Below, piece after piece: positions 44,041 to 57,000 of a stretch of DNA of 64,000 bases. A program made the position numbers and the translations under genes. How positions within the stretch are numbered: the stretch's first letter is position 1; each line of letters begins with the position of its first letter. The notes beneath the pieces were generated by a model. That model was not told where the DNA came from. It saw only the letters and a list, made by a program, of their open reading frames with translations, and did not search any database. Source of the stretch: Xiphophorus maculatus (lineage: Eukaryota; Chordata; Actinopteri; Cyprinodontiformes; Poeciliidae). The stretch lies in NCBI RefSeq assembly GCF_002775205.1, contig NC_036458.1, positions 496,983 through 560,982 of the forward strand. Direction: 5' to 3'.

Positions 44041-45766
44041 AAATGGAAAGTATTTCCAGACTTATCTACCCTGCATATACATTAGGAATAAACAATAATT
44101 CAGCAATCAAATCTATCCACAGGATGAATTTTGACTTTATATGGGAACAGAAAACTCACTACATCAGAAAAGATAATTTAACCAAACAGTTTGAAGATGA
44201 AGAACTGCAAGATATTGAATTTGACAGCATGAACTTTAAAAATAAACTGGCTTCGGTCATTTCTAACAAATCAAAATGAATTATGGTTCCATATTCCAAG
44301 TAAAATATTTTCAAATCTGGGTGGAGTTAATTTTCTTCTTAGATGTGACTTTGACCTTAAAAAACTGCCTGTTAAACTTTCCTTCTTTCACCAGCAAGTT
44401 TTATTATATTGGAGATTAATCTATAAACATAACTATAGCCCACACAATACTCCCTAAGGAACTGTTGTTACATAAAAATTAATAATAAATCCATCTTTGC
44501 ACATAATGGGCTAAAACAAGGTGTTCGGTCTGTGATGCATTTATTAAATAATGGAGGGATTCAGTGTTAAATATAACCTGCAAATTAATAAAAGTGAATT
44601 TCAAAACATTATTAGAGCTATTCCCCCAAATATTTTATGCACAGCTAAATGTTTTAATGAGAACCGAGATTACAGAACCCCTGATCTACCTGGACTTCTG
44701 ATTAATGGACCCAATATCACAGACAATAAACTAAAAAACTCAAAAATTAGGGAATGCTTTACTAGGACTTTGTTTCCTTTTGTATCAAATCCACATTTTA
44801 TATCGCATTTCTTTTCAAAGGTTCAAATAGTTAAAATTACAACAAATTACTTAAATCTTCCTCTTCCTCCAAAACCCAAGGAAGTGTCAGGTTTTGTGGT
44901 GTGAGTGGTGGTGAGGCAGAGGCAGCAAACCCAGGTAGCGATAAAGTAGATGATTTAATAGATGCAAATCCAGAATCCAAAAGTCCAGAACACAGAGAAG
45001 CAGAGAGCAATGATCACAACAGGTGACAACTGGAAACTAGACAGACACGATGAGGACCTGACAAGGAACAAAGAACACAGGTGGGGTTAAATACACAGAG
45101 GGTAATCAAGGAGACAAGAAACACCTGGAAACAATCAAGGGGAGACAGGACAACAGGGAGAAACTCAAAATAAACACAGATAAGGAACAGATCCCGACAG
45201 GAAGTCCACTTAAAATCTTTTCAGGTGTTTTTCCCTCTAAGGAACCTTTAGACTTCGATTTGCTGTTGATGATAAAACTTGTTTATTTTGTGACATCGAG
45301 TCGACTGAACATCTTTTCTATTAATGTGTTTATTGCAAAGTTTTCTGTTATAATGTTCACTACTGGCTTTTCCCTAAAACTCCAAACTTACCTGAATTTT
45401 CTCAGAAACATTTTTGGGACTCTGAGAAAAGAAAAGAAATTTGAAAGGCTACTGAATGTAATAATTATCAAGTTTTTCATTCACAAATGTGGTTTTCTTA
45501 AAGCCAAACCATCTTTCCTCACTTTTCACAAGGAACTCTGCCTCCTTTTCTTATCTCTAAAATTCATGGACAGAGAACAAGATGCAGATCTGGATAATAT
45601 GATAAACTATTTGAAACTGATGGAAAACCCCTGATGGGTTTTTTTGTTTCATCCTCTCTGTAAGTGGAAGCAACCTGGTTCGGCTTCTTCAAGTTTTTCA
45701 GGTTTGTGTTCATCTGATGCCGATACCAAGTTTGTTGTGTAAGATGATAATAAAATAAAAATAAAA
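44041..45766 (+). mobile_element. 5'-truncated L1 LINE with target-site duplication
   Basis: Coding remnants match the C-terminal third of L1 ORF2: SRLIYPAYTLGINNNSAIKS, MNFDFIWEQKTHYI, then after 45200 FFIHKCGFLKAKPSFLTFHK. The 3' end is the A-rich AATAAAATAAAAATAAAAA. A 13-bp direct repeat AAGTCTTTAATCT flanks it (44028-44040 and 45767-45779), so both insertion ends are defined. Frameshifts and stops make it inactive. It is interrupted by another element at 44885-45199. Confidence 0.9.
44885..45199. mobile_element. 315-bp TG...CA element with 5-bp target duplication inside the L1
   Basis: It starts TGTCAGG and ends CCCGACA, bounded by GGAAG at 44880-44884 and 45200-45204. Removing it rejoins the L1 text (KPKE then VHLKSF). 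TG...CA ends plus a 5-bp duplication fit a solo LTR, though a non-autonomous DNA element is possible. Family not identified; no open frame. Confidence 0.7.
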
Positions 45767-45779
45767 AAGTCTTTAATCT

Positions 45780-46290
45780 GGAATTTAAAGGGACAGTGTT
45801 CATTTCCTCTCAGGTTGGTGGCGGCAGCTCAGGGCTGATCTGTGCAAACCGCAGATAAAAACTGTGGAAATAAAAACGTGTCATCATAAAAATATAAGCA
45901 AAACGGCGATTTTAATGCCACCATAAAAACAACAAGAGGACACAGCTGTAAATAATGACTGCTCTTATTTTAGGAATAAATATTTACAACGCTGATTCCT
46001 CCCAGACTGACGGAAACCAAATCATCTGATTGGATCACCAATAATTCCTACATTTAAATAGCGCCCTCTGCTGGACAACAACATGAACAACACCTCTGTC
46101 CTCTAACTTTATTTTTATCCCGTTTCAACAAAAAACACAGTAAATATAATATAAACAGAGTAATGAGTTTAAGTTAAAATTCAGACAACATGACAACACT
46201 GGCTGGTGACTTCCTGTGACTGTTTCACAATAAAAGCCTTTTAACGTAGAGCGGTAGAAGACAAACTTTTTTTAAACCACTCCTTCCTGT

Positions 46291-46321
<31 letters not shown>

Positions 46322-48084
46322 AGGAGGAGGAGGAGGAGGAGGAGGAGGAGGAGGAAGAGGAGGAGGAGGAGGAGGAGGAGGAGGAGGAGGAAGAGGAGGA
46401 GGAGGAGGAGGAGGAGGAGGAGGAGGAAGAGGAGGAGGAGGAGGAGGAAGGTGATCGTGGTGGTGATCCGGACCAGAACCAGAACCAGAACCAGAAGGGT
46501 CGCAGCATGCCAGACAACAGTAAAATATTCCCAAAATAAACTTTGTACAAAACTTGGGTTCGTTTTTGCTGATGGTTAATAAACATCTTTAGATTTAAAC
46601 AGTTTTCAAATCCCAAAATAATTCTGATGGCCCCGGCTCGGTTCTGTTGGAGCAGAGCTGCATCCGGGTCAGATCAGAAAGACAAGACGGTTCGGGGAAC
46701 AGATGAGTACAGAACGTCCCGGTTCCGGTCCGGTAACCCGGCGGTCCAACAGCGGCTGCACCGCGTCTCAGCGCCACCAGAGGGCATCTGAACCAGAACC
46801 AGACAGCATCCGGGTCTGGTTCTGAAGGTCCGAACGAGTCACTGATACCGAACCGCTTCACCGAGCGGGAAATGAACGCAGGAAACGATCAACTTCATCC
46901 GGTGAGATTCTGCTTCTGAATTCATTTCCACGTTTTGACATTTGAACATTCAGTAATTTAGAAACAGAAATCACAAATTTAGCAGCGTTGCTGAGCAACA
47001 GCCCATGATAGCATGCTAAGCTAATGCTCCCAAAGATCTTTTTACAAAATTGAAAGAAAATCCAGGAGGTGTTGAATCCACGGAGAGATGGCGAACAGTT
47101 TGACTCCAGCCAGAACCCGGTCCAGTTCTGGGCCTTCGGTTCTGCTCCAGGACCGTTCATTTGACCTTTCACCTCCCTTTCTCCAGCTCCCTCCTGACGG
47201 CTTTGCTGGACTTTGGGTTTAGTTTAACTTTCTTAAACTCGGGTTTAAACTAGGAGTACTAGGTTTTCGATTTCTCCCCAGGCTTACTGAAACAGAGCCA
47301 AAAGAACCTGAGTCCAAACTGACGACTCTGATGGCTCAAATTAGCCTCCATTCTTCAATTGTACATGTGGTCGTTGACCGTCAGGCCAGAAGGTAGGAGT
47401 GTGAATAGTCCATGTTGGGGGTGGGTATCTATGATACCAGCAGGAGATCAGGTCTCCTGTAGGTAATGCTCTTCAGTCTAGTTTTGAAGCATACATGAAG
47501 TGTTTTTGGAGAGATGTGACCTTTTTCATTTGGCCTGTCTCTAGACTGCATAGGTAAATGTCAAAGTGGACTAACTCCAGCACTTCTAAGAAAGTTCTCC
47601 AGAACTCGGCTGAGTTTTACCGGGTCAAGGACGGTTCTGGATGGTTCCACATTTGATAAGACATGATGTGAAGTTCTGGACCTGGAACCAGAACCGGGAA
47701 CTTAAAGAACCCGACGGAGCTGCAGAGCCACAACATGGCTTCCGTTTTAAATGTTGGTGCAATACCAGCGGTGGCCACCAGATGGCGCCACACTGCAGCG
47801 TCTTCCTCAAAGAAACAACAGAACTTTAACATGTTTGTTACTGAAACATGACGAGCTTTGTCTGCTGATGGATCCCAGCAGAACCGTTCTGGACCTCATC
47901 ATAGATCTAAACAGACTGAAGGTTTTCTGGCTGCCAAATTATAAAGACATTAAACTTCCAGGTTAAATATCTAAAGTATTCATGGATCCGGCTGAAAGGT
48001 GCTGCAGCAGCAGGTCCAGTTCAGCGCTGCTGTTCTCTGACTGCAGCCCGAAGCAGGCGGAGCGGCGATCCTGATGTTAAACAT
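45780..48084. other. Intergenic DNA and caskin1 3' UTR
   Basis: No coding exon is seen. The right part, from the caskin1 stop at 48085 leftwards, should hold its 3' UTR, but no convincing AATAAA on - was found near. The interval includes the long GGA tract at 46287. Confidence 0.45.
46287..46449 (+). repeat. (GGA)n/(GAAGAG) polypurine tract
   Basis: About 163 bp of pure purine on + (GAGGAGGAG with periodic GAAGAG). It opens artefactual frames such as poly-Arg/Lys on + and poly-Pro or poly-Ser on -. Such a mirror-like purine tract can form triplex (H-) DNA. Confidence 0.97.
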
Positions 48085-51000
48085 TTAATCCAACATGGCG
48101 TCCAGCTGGTCGGCCAGGTCATCGAACATGTTGCCGATGTCGTCCAAGATGGTCCCTGCTGACCTCACAGAGCTCCCCCTGCTGGTGAAACCAGAGACAG
48201 ACGGTTAAAGTAGAGGAGAGAAGCGTCCAGAGGAAACAGGAAGGATGAATATTCACCCCTCACTGCCGTCCTGGTTCAGCTTCGTCTCCACTGCCTTCAG
48301 AGCCGCCGCTAGAGAGCTGCTGGTCTGGTCCAGTCTCTGCTGGACCTCTTCTGTCTCAGAAGACGACTCAGAGGACAGAGGACTCCCCACGGGTCTCCTG
48401 GCGGCCAGAGAGGGGCTCCTGGGGGCCGGAGGACCCAGAGCTGTCGGCCCAGGGACTGCTGAGGAGGCGAACGCCACGCTTTGGACCACACTTACTGTCA
48501 ACGTGGGAGAGGACCGTCCTCCTGAAGAACACAACACGAGAACAAGTTTCACACCGACGGCTGTCAATGTTTGGGTTAAAGAAGACCAGCAAGTCCTAAC
48601 CCAGTCTGGTCCAGACCAACAAGTCTTCTACAACACTGCAAGTCACAAGTTAACTCTCACAAGTCCTTCAATAGACCAGGAAGATTTGACCAAGTCTCAC
48701 AACTTCCTCTACAAAAACATTCTGTTCTAACAAAATTTGAAAGTCAGAGACAGAAAATCCCAGCCAAGCCCAGTTCACGATCCTAAACAAAGATCAAGTC
48801 TCCAGCCCGAGTTCTAACCAATAAATGAAAAAGTTAAGTCACATTAAGAAATCCCAACTCAAACTGGAAAGGCCCAGATAGACCAGAAAGTCTCAAGGAA
48901 GGTAAGTTCTAACAACATATCAAGTCAAGACAGAAAGAAAAGTGAGAGACGACACAGAAATTACAACCTAACAACATCATGGAATCTCAAGTCAATAGTG
49001 GAAAACTCAGAGATGGATTTCTTTCTAGTAACAAGCTGAAAATCCCAAACAAAATTGGGAAAAAAAAACAATAAAAAAATCTGAGATCGGCTTCATCTCC
49101 TAAGGAGAGAAAGTATGTCCTAACCAAAGCAAAACGAGTCCCAAGTTAAGACTGGTACAAGTCCACCAAACACTGAATACAATCAAGACAAAACTAGTGA
49201 ATCCCAACAAAGACAGGAAATGCTACAAGATTTTACAGACTCATTCAAGACCGGCCAACCTTGAGACGGGAAGAGTCCAGTAAAAACCAGGTAGTCTCAA
49301 GTCAAAACGAGTCAGGAAAGACAAGTCATAAACCAGGACCAAAACATAACAAGTCAAGAGAATCCAGACAGAGGCTGCTATGAACTTCAAGTTAAGACTG
49401 AGAAGTTAGAAAACACAAACCAACAATAGCAAGGCTGGGAATATCCAAAATGAAGACTGGAGACAGGACAGGTAACCAGAATCATAAAGCCTGAAGTTCA
49501 GAGAGAAGTCAAGTCCAAGTAAAGACCTGGGAGGCTCTAACCCTGAATCCTGACTGTCAGGGACTGGTGAATGTATCAACATCAGGCTGAAGCCATTCAG
49601 AAGCAGGATGCCTCATTAGGTTCCACCTGAAGAGACAAGCAGCAGAAGCCTGAACCCTGCTGGTTGCCTCTTTGAACCGTGGAGTTCTGCAGGTACCTGG
49701 AGTACCGCCAACCAGAGAACCAAATGGACATGTTCCTCAGAGGAGCTCTGAGGGTTCTTTAACCTTCAGAGGTTTCAAAATGTATGGATGTGATGAAGGT
49801 GTTGGTGTCTCACCCTGAGCGGCCAGCAGACTGTGGCGAACAGGTTTCGGGGTGATGGCGGGTTTTGGTGAGAGAGAAGGTTTCAGAGGAGACCCTGTCG
49901 CTGGGCTGCTGGGCCTCTCCAGACTGGCCTCGCTGATTCTCAGGTCCAACTGGTCCTGGTTCCTGGATGGGGGCCTGCTGCCACCAGACTCGGACCCTGA
50001 GGCTCCGGATCTGACCGGGGAACCCTCACCCTGCTCCTTGTCCTTGGGTTTGTGGCGCCTCTTCACCGTGTCGGACTCCTTCAGGTTGAACTCGGGAACC
50101 TCCAGAGCTTTGGCCCCTGGTTTGTTTGGTGGCTCCAGCACGGCCTCAGCTCTGGGGGGGCCTGGAGCCTTGGGTCTCTGTTTGATGGTCAGGTTGCCTT
50201 CTTCGGCGAAGGGGATGCACTCGCTGGAGCTGTTCTGGGGAGACGAAGATCCATCCAGGCCTTGAGCCTTCGGTTCCTCCTCCTCAGAGTCGGACTTCAA
50301 CATTCGGTCAACCTCTGCGCTGCTGCTGGTTTGACTGGGAAGACATTCGCTGTGGACCTTCCTCCTGAGCTCTGCGGTCTCCCTGGCCTCTGACGCAGCG
50401 CCGTGTCTGGGCCCTGGGCTGCTCTCCAGAGAGGCGGTGATGCTCCTGACGCTCCCTGGGCTGTCGGTGACCACGCCCCCAGAGGACGAGGTGGGGCTGC
50501 TGTCGCTCAGCTCGCTGCTGGTCGTGCTGCTCACTGAGCTCAGCCTCTTCGGCGGCGGAGGAGGGGGACCCTTTCTGCGGGCACGCACGGCAAACGACTG
50601 ACTGCGGCCCACATTGCTGTTCCTGTCTGAGCCGGACTGCGACCGGCCGGGCTGGCTGCGGCCGGGCTTTCGGGTCAAGGTGGCGTAGGACGGAACGTCA
50701 GACGGCGGAACGGTGAGGTCGTCGTCATCCTCGTCCAGCTCTCCGTCCGACAGCGCGTAGCGGGTCTTGCTCTGCGTGCGCCGGTTTGGGGGCGTCAGGG
50801 TCCGGTGGTGCTCAGATCGGGCCGTCGGATTCAGGTTGGTGGAGCCACACTGGGAATGCAGGTAGCTGAAGCCTTTCAGAGCCGGGGAGGCGCCGCGCAG
50901 CAGTTTGGGTTTGGCTGGTATGGCCGGGTACTTGAAGACGGTGGCCGTCCCCAGGGGCACCTGCTTGGGCAGCGGCTGATGCTGCAGCGGCCGCTGGTCC

Positions 51001-54000
51001 CAGCCCTCAGGCAGGTTCCTCTCCCGGGCCGGGCTTCCCTCCAGGCTCTCCTGGGACCAGCCACGGGGGCCAATTGAGGCAGTGGGTGGCTCCTGAGACC
51101 GGCCGGAGCCTCTGGACCGGGTGTCAATGTTCTCCTGGCTCTGCGACATCCCCACGGCGTTCTCGACGGCCAGGCCTTCGTCGCAGCCTCCGTAGTGACT
51201 CACCATGGCGGTCTGTAGCTCTGCGCTCAGCTCGCTGTCCTGGAAGGTCACCATGATGGGAGTGTGAGGAGAGGAACACTCGCTGCTGGCGTCCGGAGAC
51301 TCAATGGCGACCAGGTGGAGCGCTCCGGGTGCTTTACGCCGCAGCGTCCCAGCGCCGGTGTCCGCCTGCAAGATGGCCCTCTGGATGTCGCTCAGCTTCT
51401 TCACCGCCAACATCAGCTTCTTCTGGTGGCCTGCAGAGGAAATGGAGCGTCAGAAAAGGTTCTGACCCGGACGGCGCGTGGCTCGGCACGTGGCGGCGCG
51501 GCGGCTCCGGACCCAGCTTTGTGATGCCGATCTCCTGCAGGTCCTCCCAGGTCAGGTCTTTGACGATGCTGATGGAATCGTAGCCATTCTCTGACAGCTT
51601 CTTGTGGTACTGCGGTAGGCCGATGGTGCTGAGCCACTCGCCAAGGTCCGACTGGAAGGACAGGACGAAACGGGTCAGAACAGAACCATAAAGGCGGACG
51701 GGCTGAGACGGATCAGAACCAAACCATGGGCTCCTGCAGGTCAATACTCACAGGGATGTACTCCGGCAGCCACTCTGGGATGTTCAGGTTGTTGATCTCC
51801 ATGGAGATCTTCTTCCGGTGCCCCGGTTTGGTGACGCCGATGGCGGTCAGGTCCTGAACCGGAAACGCATGAGAAACAAGAAGTTGGTGGTGTGATCCAC
51901 TGGGTCGAGCCTCTAACAGGCTTCTGGTGGATTCACCTCAGGAGTCATCCGGCTGATGGTGGGAACGTCGTAGCCGGCGCTCAGGAAGTTCCCGGTGTAC
52001 TGCTGCAGCTGGAAGTCGCTCAGCCACTGGAAGATGGCGTCCGCATCCTGGGACACAGAGTCAGGCAGTCCAAACCCGGTTCTGATCTGGTCCAAAACCG
52101 GTTTTGATCCGAAATACACACTCTAACAATTCAGTTAGTTCACTCTTTAATGAAAAACATCAATAGAAATGTTTAATTTTTAATGATTTTATATCTGAAA
52201 CTTATTAGCACTGAAATTATCCACAAGTCAACTTGATCACAACAGAAATATTTTTAATAATTACCCAAATCAAAATGTAATGGTATTAAATAAATTAAAC
52301 ATTATTTCTTCTAAATCTAGAAAAAACATAAATTTAAAAAATTTATTTATATATCATTTTTGGGCAAATTTTTCCAGAAAATATTCTTCAAAAAGTACAA
52401 ATGATAAGAATTCTGCAGATGAAACGTATTTAATGTTCTGATCACCATCACTTCTGAGTTTTTATGTAACAGTAATAATTTATTCAGGACGCCCCCTGCG
52501 GATGTCTCCCTGGGAGAAGAGCCGGGACAGACCGGGTCCAGTCCTGATCCTCCTACCTTCCCCTCCAGCAGCTGCTGCGGACGAACGAACTGCTGCGTGA
52601 AGCTGGGCTCTGGCAGGCGCTGCACCGTCACCGTCTGCCTGCGAGGGGCGCCACCTGCAGGACAGGACAGGCGTCTGAGCAGGGACACCTCACTGCTGAG
52701 TTGAGGACGCAGAGAAACCCACCTGCAGGACTCTCTGCCTGTCTGCTGGGGTCAGCAGAGGCTCCTGGATCAGCAGCAGGGGGCGCCAGCTGCACAGCAA
52801 CAAAAACAAGTTCAGACTCAGCAGAGCTCAGCGGGAGACCAGAGAATCTGATGTTTATGACGTTATTACAGAGACATGAAAACCACTGATTTATTTATTG
52901 GATTTAATCTTTTAAATGATTTATGAGAAACGGGCTGTTCGGACATTCTGGATCAGTCTGACTGTACCTTCTTGTCATGGTGACCGGTGGGGTGCTGCTG
53001 CCCGTTGGGAGCGCTGTTGCTCTCGGTGCTCTGGCCGCTGCCAGCGCTGCGGGTGCTGCCCACGCTGCCGGTGCTGCCCACGCTGTTCCTGTCCCCGGCT
53101 GCAAACACAACAACAGACCCAATAAAGGTGGGCGGGGCTTCGGGGCGGCGTCAGGCCAGGGGTGCAGCCGTCTACAGATGCAGGGCAGCGCGGCTGCAGT
53201 GATGCAAGCAGCCAGGCGTCTCGATGGAGGCGTCTCCAGGTCTTCCTCGTCTTCGTTCGTCAACTAAAACCCTCTGAGATCGACATGCAGCAGCTTCTGT
53301 AGTGCAGTTACATCGCAGTACGACCTGCTGTCGCCCCCTGTGGCAGCCGTGAGGATTGCTGTTAGCATGAGGCTCTGATTTCAGCGTGCAGCAGCGAGTT
53401 TTGGACCAGACACACCAAGACGACCAGCGCATCTCCTGACCAGCGGCTTCCAGTACGGTTGGTTTGGTCTGCTGGACCCAGCAGGCAGAGGCCTCTTATT
53501 GGTTGAGTGTTGACCAGTTACCATGGTTACCGGACTTCATGATGCTGAAAATCCATTAAATCATGAAGGTACCAATTCTACCTCATCGTGCTGGAAGCGC
53601 TGTACCTGAAGCTGAAGGTTCAAGAACAGAACCCTGAGGAACGCCTGCAGTCAGCGCTAACACACAGGCATAAGCTGAGCTGAATCTGGAGGCATTTACT
53701 CCAAATATGCTCCAGTTTGGAGAAAAAATCTTTTAAAGTCAGAGTGGTAGAAGTATGGAGCAGCATTAGGGCCAAAGTTAAGACAACAGTCCAGCGGTGG
53801 CTACTTTCTTGTTGGATGCAGCTGCATCCATTCTGAATCTGGCTGCTGATAGGCCGGCACTGGCCAAGGAGAAGGAGGCTACTTACTAGTGATAGCTTAG
53901 GACATGCTAGTGACTAGCATGATTAGGCTAGAGTGAGCATTACGGGGGTTAACACACATATAGTTTTCTTTAAAGCAAACATAGAAGAGATGCATCGACA

Positions 54001-57000
54001 TGTTCTTTTTCCTGAGTTTCCTGTAATCCAACATGACACCTAGCATAAACATGCTACATTACATGGAACTGAAGTTGGCTTCTGATTCGTCAAACAGCTA
54101 AAGGGCGATTCCACCTAATTTTTCACTGCCTTGAGCAACTCTAACTTTATTGGTGCTGGCCTATTATTGATCGGATCACTAGCCAGATTTGCCAGGTGCT
54201 CGCTGTTAGCCTGTCCAATGCTAATGCTAGGATATCCTAGGCTAACGCTAGCCTATCCAATGGTAATGTAACCCTATGTATGCTACAGCAGAGGAAGTAG
54301 GCAATTCAGTGCTTCACCAGCCAAAGCATGCTAGTTCCAAGCCTATCCAACACTAACACTAGCTAATCATGCTAGTCAGTAGCTTCTCCAAAGCTAATGC
54401 TAGTGAGCAGTCTCGTTCTCAGTTAGTGGTGCTGGCCTATCATTAGCCAGATCATTAACTGCCTGCAGACTGGGAGCTTCTAGCAACAAAAGCACCGCTG
54501 GATGTGAAAGAGTCTTAATTTGGTCCAAACACTGGAACTATAGAAGAACCAGAGTCAAACCGTCTTTAAATGTCTGGGTTTCTATGGAATGGTGAAACAT
54601 CCAACAAGCTTTGGAGAAGTTTAAAATTAAGAAGTTGCTCTTCACAGTAGATGAGGCCAGAACTGATGTCCAGAAACCAGAACATTGGTGCTTCTGGAGG
54701 TTGGATAGCCTTTGTGCAATTTTCCCTCGAAAGGTCATAGGTTAGGGTCAATGCTATCACAACCTGGGCCAACGGTGCTAATATCACATTATCCCTGTAG
54801 TCTGGGTAAAGGGGCTCCTGTACCAAATAAATACCAGGAAACACTCAGGGATCAGTCAGTGCTGACTGACCAGCTGCAAACTGGGGCGCACACACCTCCA
54901 GATTGCACCTAGACCTGGAAGCAGACGATCACAGATAAAATGTTGGAGTCATTCCAGACAGAAATATAACAGATGAGATTTTCCAGACTGAGGCAGCTCT
55001 GCTCTGATTGGCTGAGGAGGCGGGCGCTGGCGTCTCGGTGCGTGGGATCCGGGCTCAGCGGGGCAGAAGCTCTGGTTCAGGGGGGCTTACCGTGGAACGA
55101 GTCCCTGAGAACCCAGACGTCCTCAAAGGGACACCCAGACTGAGACTGGAGGCTCGAAGACGAACCTATCAGACACAGAGACGGACCGGGTTCTAATTGG
55201 GCCTGAGGCGGTACCACACAGCCAGCAGCTTCTGGGCCTTAATGAAGCTTTGGCTCCAAACAACGGAAACGAGACGAACTAAAGTCCAAAGTTTGGGTCA
55301 GAGATCAGAACCGGCCCGACTGAAGACAACTGGGGACGCTCGCTGGGCGCGAAACCAGAACCAGAACCGTTCCCGGTGTGTGTCTTGAGTGTGTGCTATA
55401 CCTGCGCAGGTTGCCAGGCCGTTGGGCAGAACCAGGTGGGTGGGCGGGGCATACAGACTGTATGAGTCGTCGGTGTGGGGGGCGGAGCTTAGGCTGGAGG
55501 AGAGGGGGGGTCTAGACTGGTGCTGCTGGCGCTGGGTGGGCAGAGAGGCGTGCCGGGACAGGGCGCCCCCTACAGGGCGAGAAAGGAACAGGAGGAGGAG
55601 GAGGAGGAAGGAAAGGTTGGTTAGAGGGAGGAGTCAGTCTGGATGGAGGAGCAGGAAGGGGAGGAGCATGAGATGGAGCAAGCAGCTGATTGGTTCCTGC
55701 AGAGGCAAACAGACCCGACAGCCAGAGCCCACCGGCGGGCCCGGCCCAGAAAGCTTCCAGAACCCAGCCACAGTCAGAACACGCCGGTTCCTGATGTTCT
55801 GGTACCAGAAGCTACACTGAAACGGCTCTGAGTTAAAACGTTCCGGAAAATAAAACCGATTGATCAGTAAGAACTTCAGAACCACCAAACACCAGCAGGA
55901 TTAAACCAGATTAAAACAGGCTTACGCCAGATTAAAACAGGATTAAACCAGAATAAACCCTGGATGAAACAAACAGGAGTATTTCCAGTTAAAACCAGAA
56001 TAAAACAAGAAAAAAACAGAATTAAATGAAAGTAAAACCAGAATAAAACAGACCAAGTCCAGTTAACGGCAGAATAAATGAGAACCGAGTCAGAACATAG
56101 ACCAGGAGGAAATGCTGAGCTGGCATTGATCATGTGATCAATTACATCAGAGCCGCCATCTTGGCGTCTCACTGACCGTTCCGCCTGCTGATCACCTCCA
56201 CGATGGACGGAGGGAAGAAGCCGACCCGGTCCGTTCCCCGCTGGCTATCGTGGATGTGGCCCTTCCAGCGCCCGTCCAGGTGCTGCTCCAACACCTGCAG
56301 GGGGCGACACCGAGCAGCTGGCATGAAAACACCTTCAGGGTGAGAGCAGGAGATTTGGACTGACAAGCAGAACCAGAACCAGGGTTCTATAACCAGGCTG
56401 TCTGGTTTGGTTTTAACCAGAATTTAGTTTCTCACTTTATGAATCATCTATGCAGCTACAAACAAGCTGGTTTCTGCTGCAGAACCTGTTTATTTCTGCT
56501 GGTGGATCCTCATGGATCGTCTCAGAGTCCGAATCCTGGACCAGGACACAATCTAGAAATTCTTTTTCTAGACCAGAGGAGTCAGGGATTGTCAGGTTTC
56601 TGATTAGACATTATCAATAAAGATTTATTGATAATTTACCTGAATTAAATGGAATTAAAGTGTTGGACTGAGATGTTGTTCCGAGTTCCACCACAGGGTG
56701 GCGGTGCTTCCCCTGCCAGTCCCCACAGAAACGTGTAGAAGATCACAAACGGTAAAGATTCTAGATTTTGTTTACTTCTAGGTTGTTAATATTCACCAAG
56801 CACATAGATATGATCACCATTAACCTTTATCATGCAATATTTGTTATTCCATTAACCAGCTTCAGGTAAACTCTGCTTAGAGAAGGAAATAACTGTTCTA
56901 CTCTGTTAGCATCTTTGCGCTAGCATGCTAGTAGCCCCGTTAGCTTAGCAGCTAACTGCAGGTGTTTTTTGGTATGTTTCCTTTTAGCTCTCTGTTGAAT

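Noticed and set aside
46241-46616. Poly-Pro, poly-Ser and poly-Arg/Lys open frames
   Set aside because: By-products of the GGA purine tract in different frames.
49852-50393. 137- and 113-aa open frames on +
   Set aside because: Antisense shadows of the large caskin1 exon.
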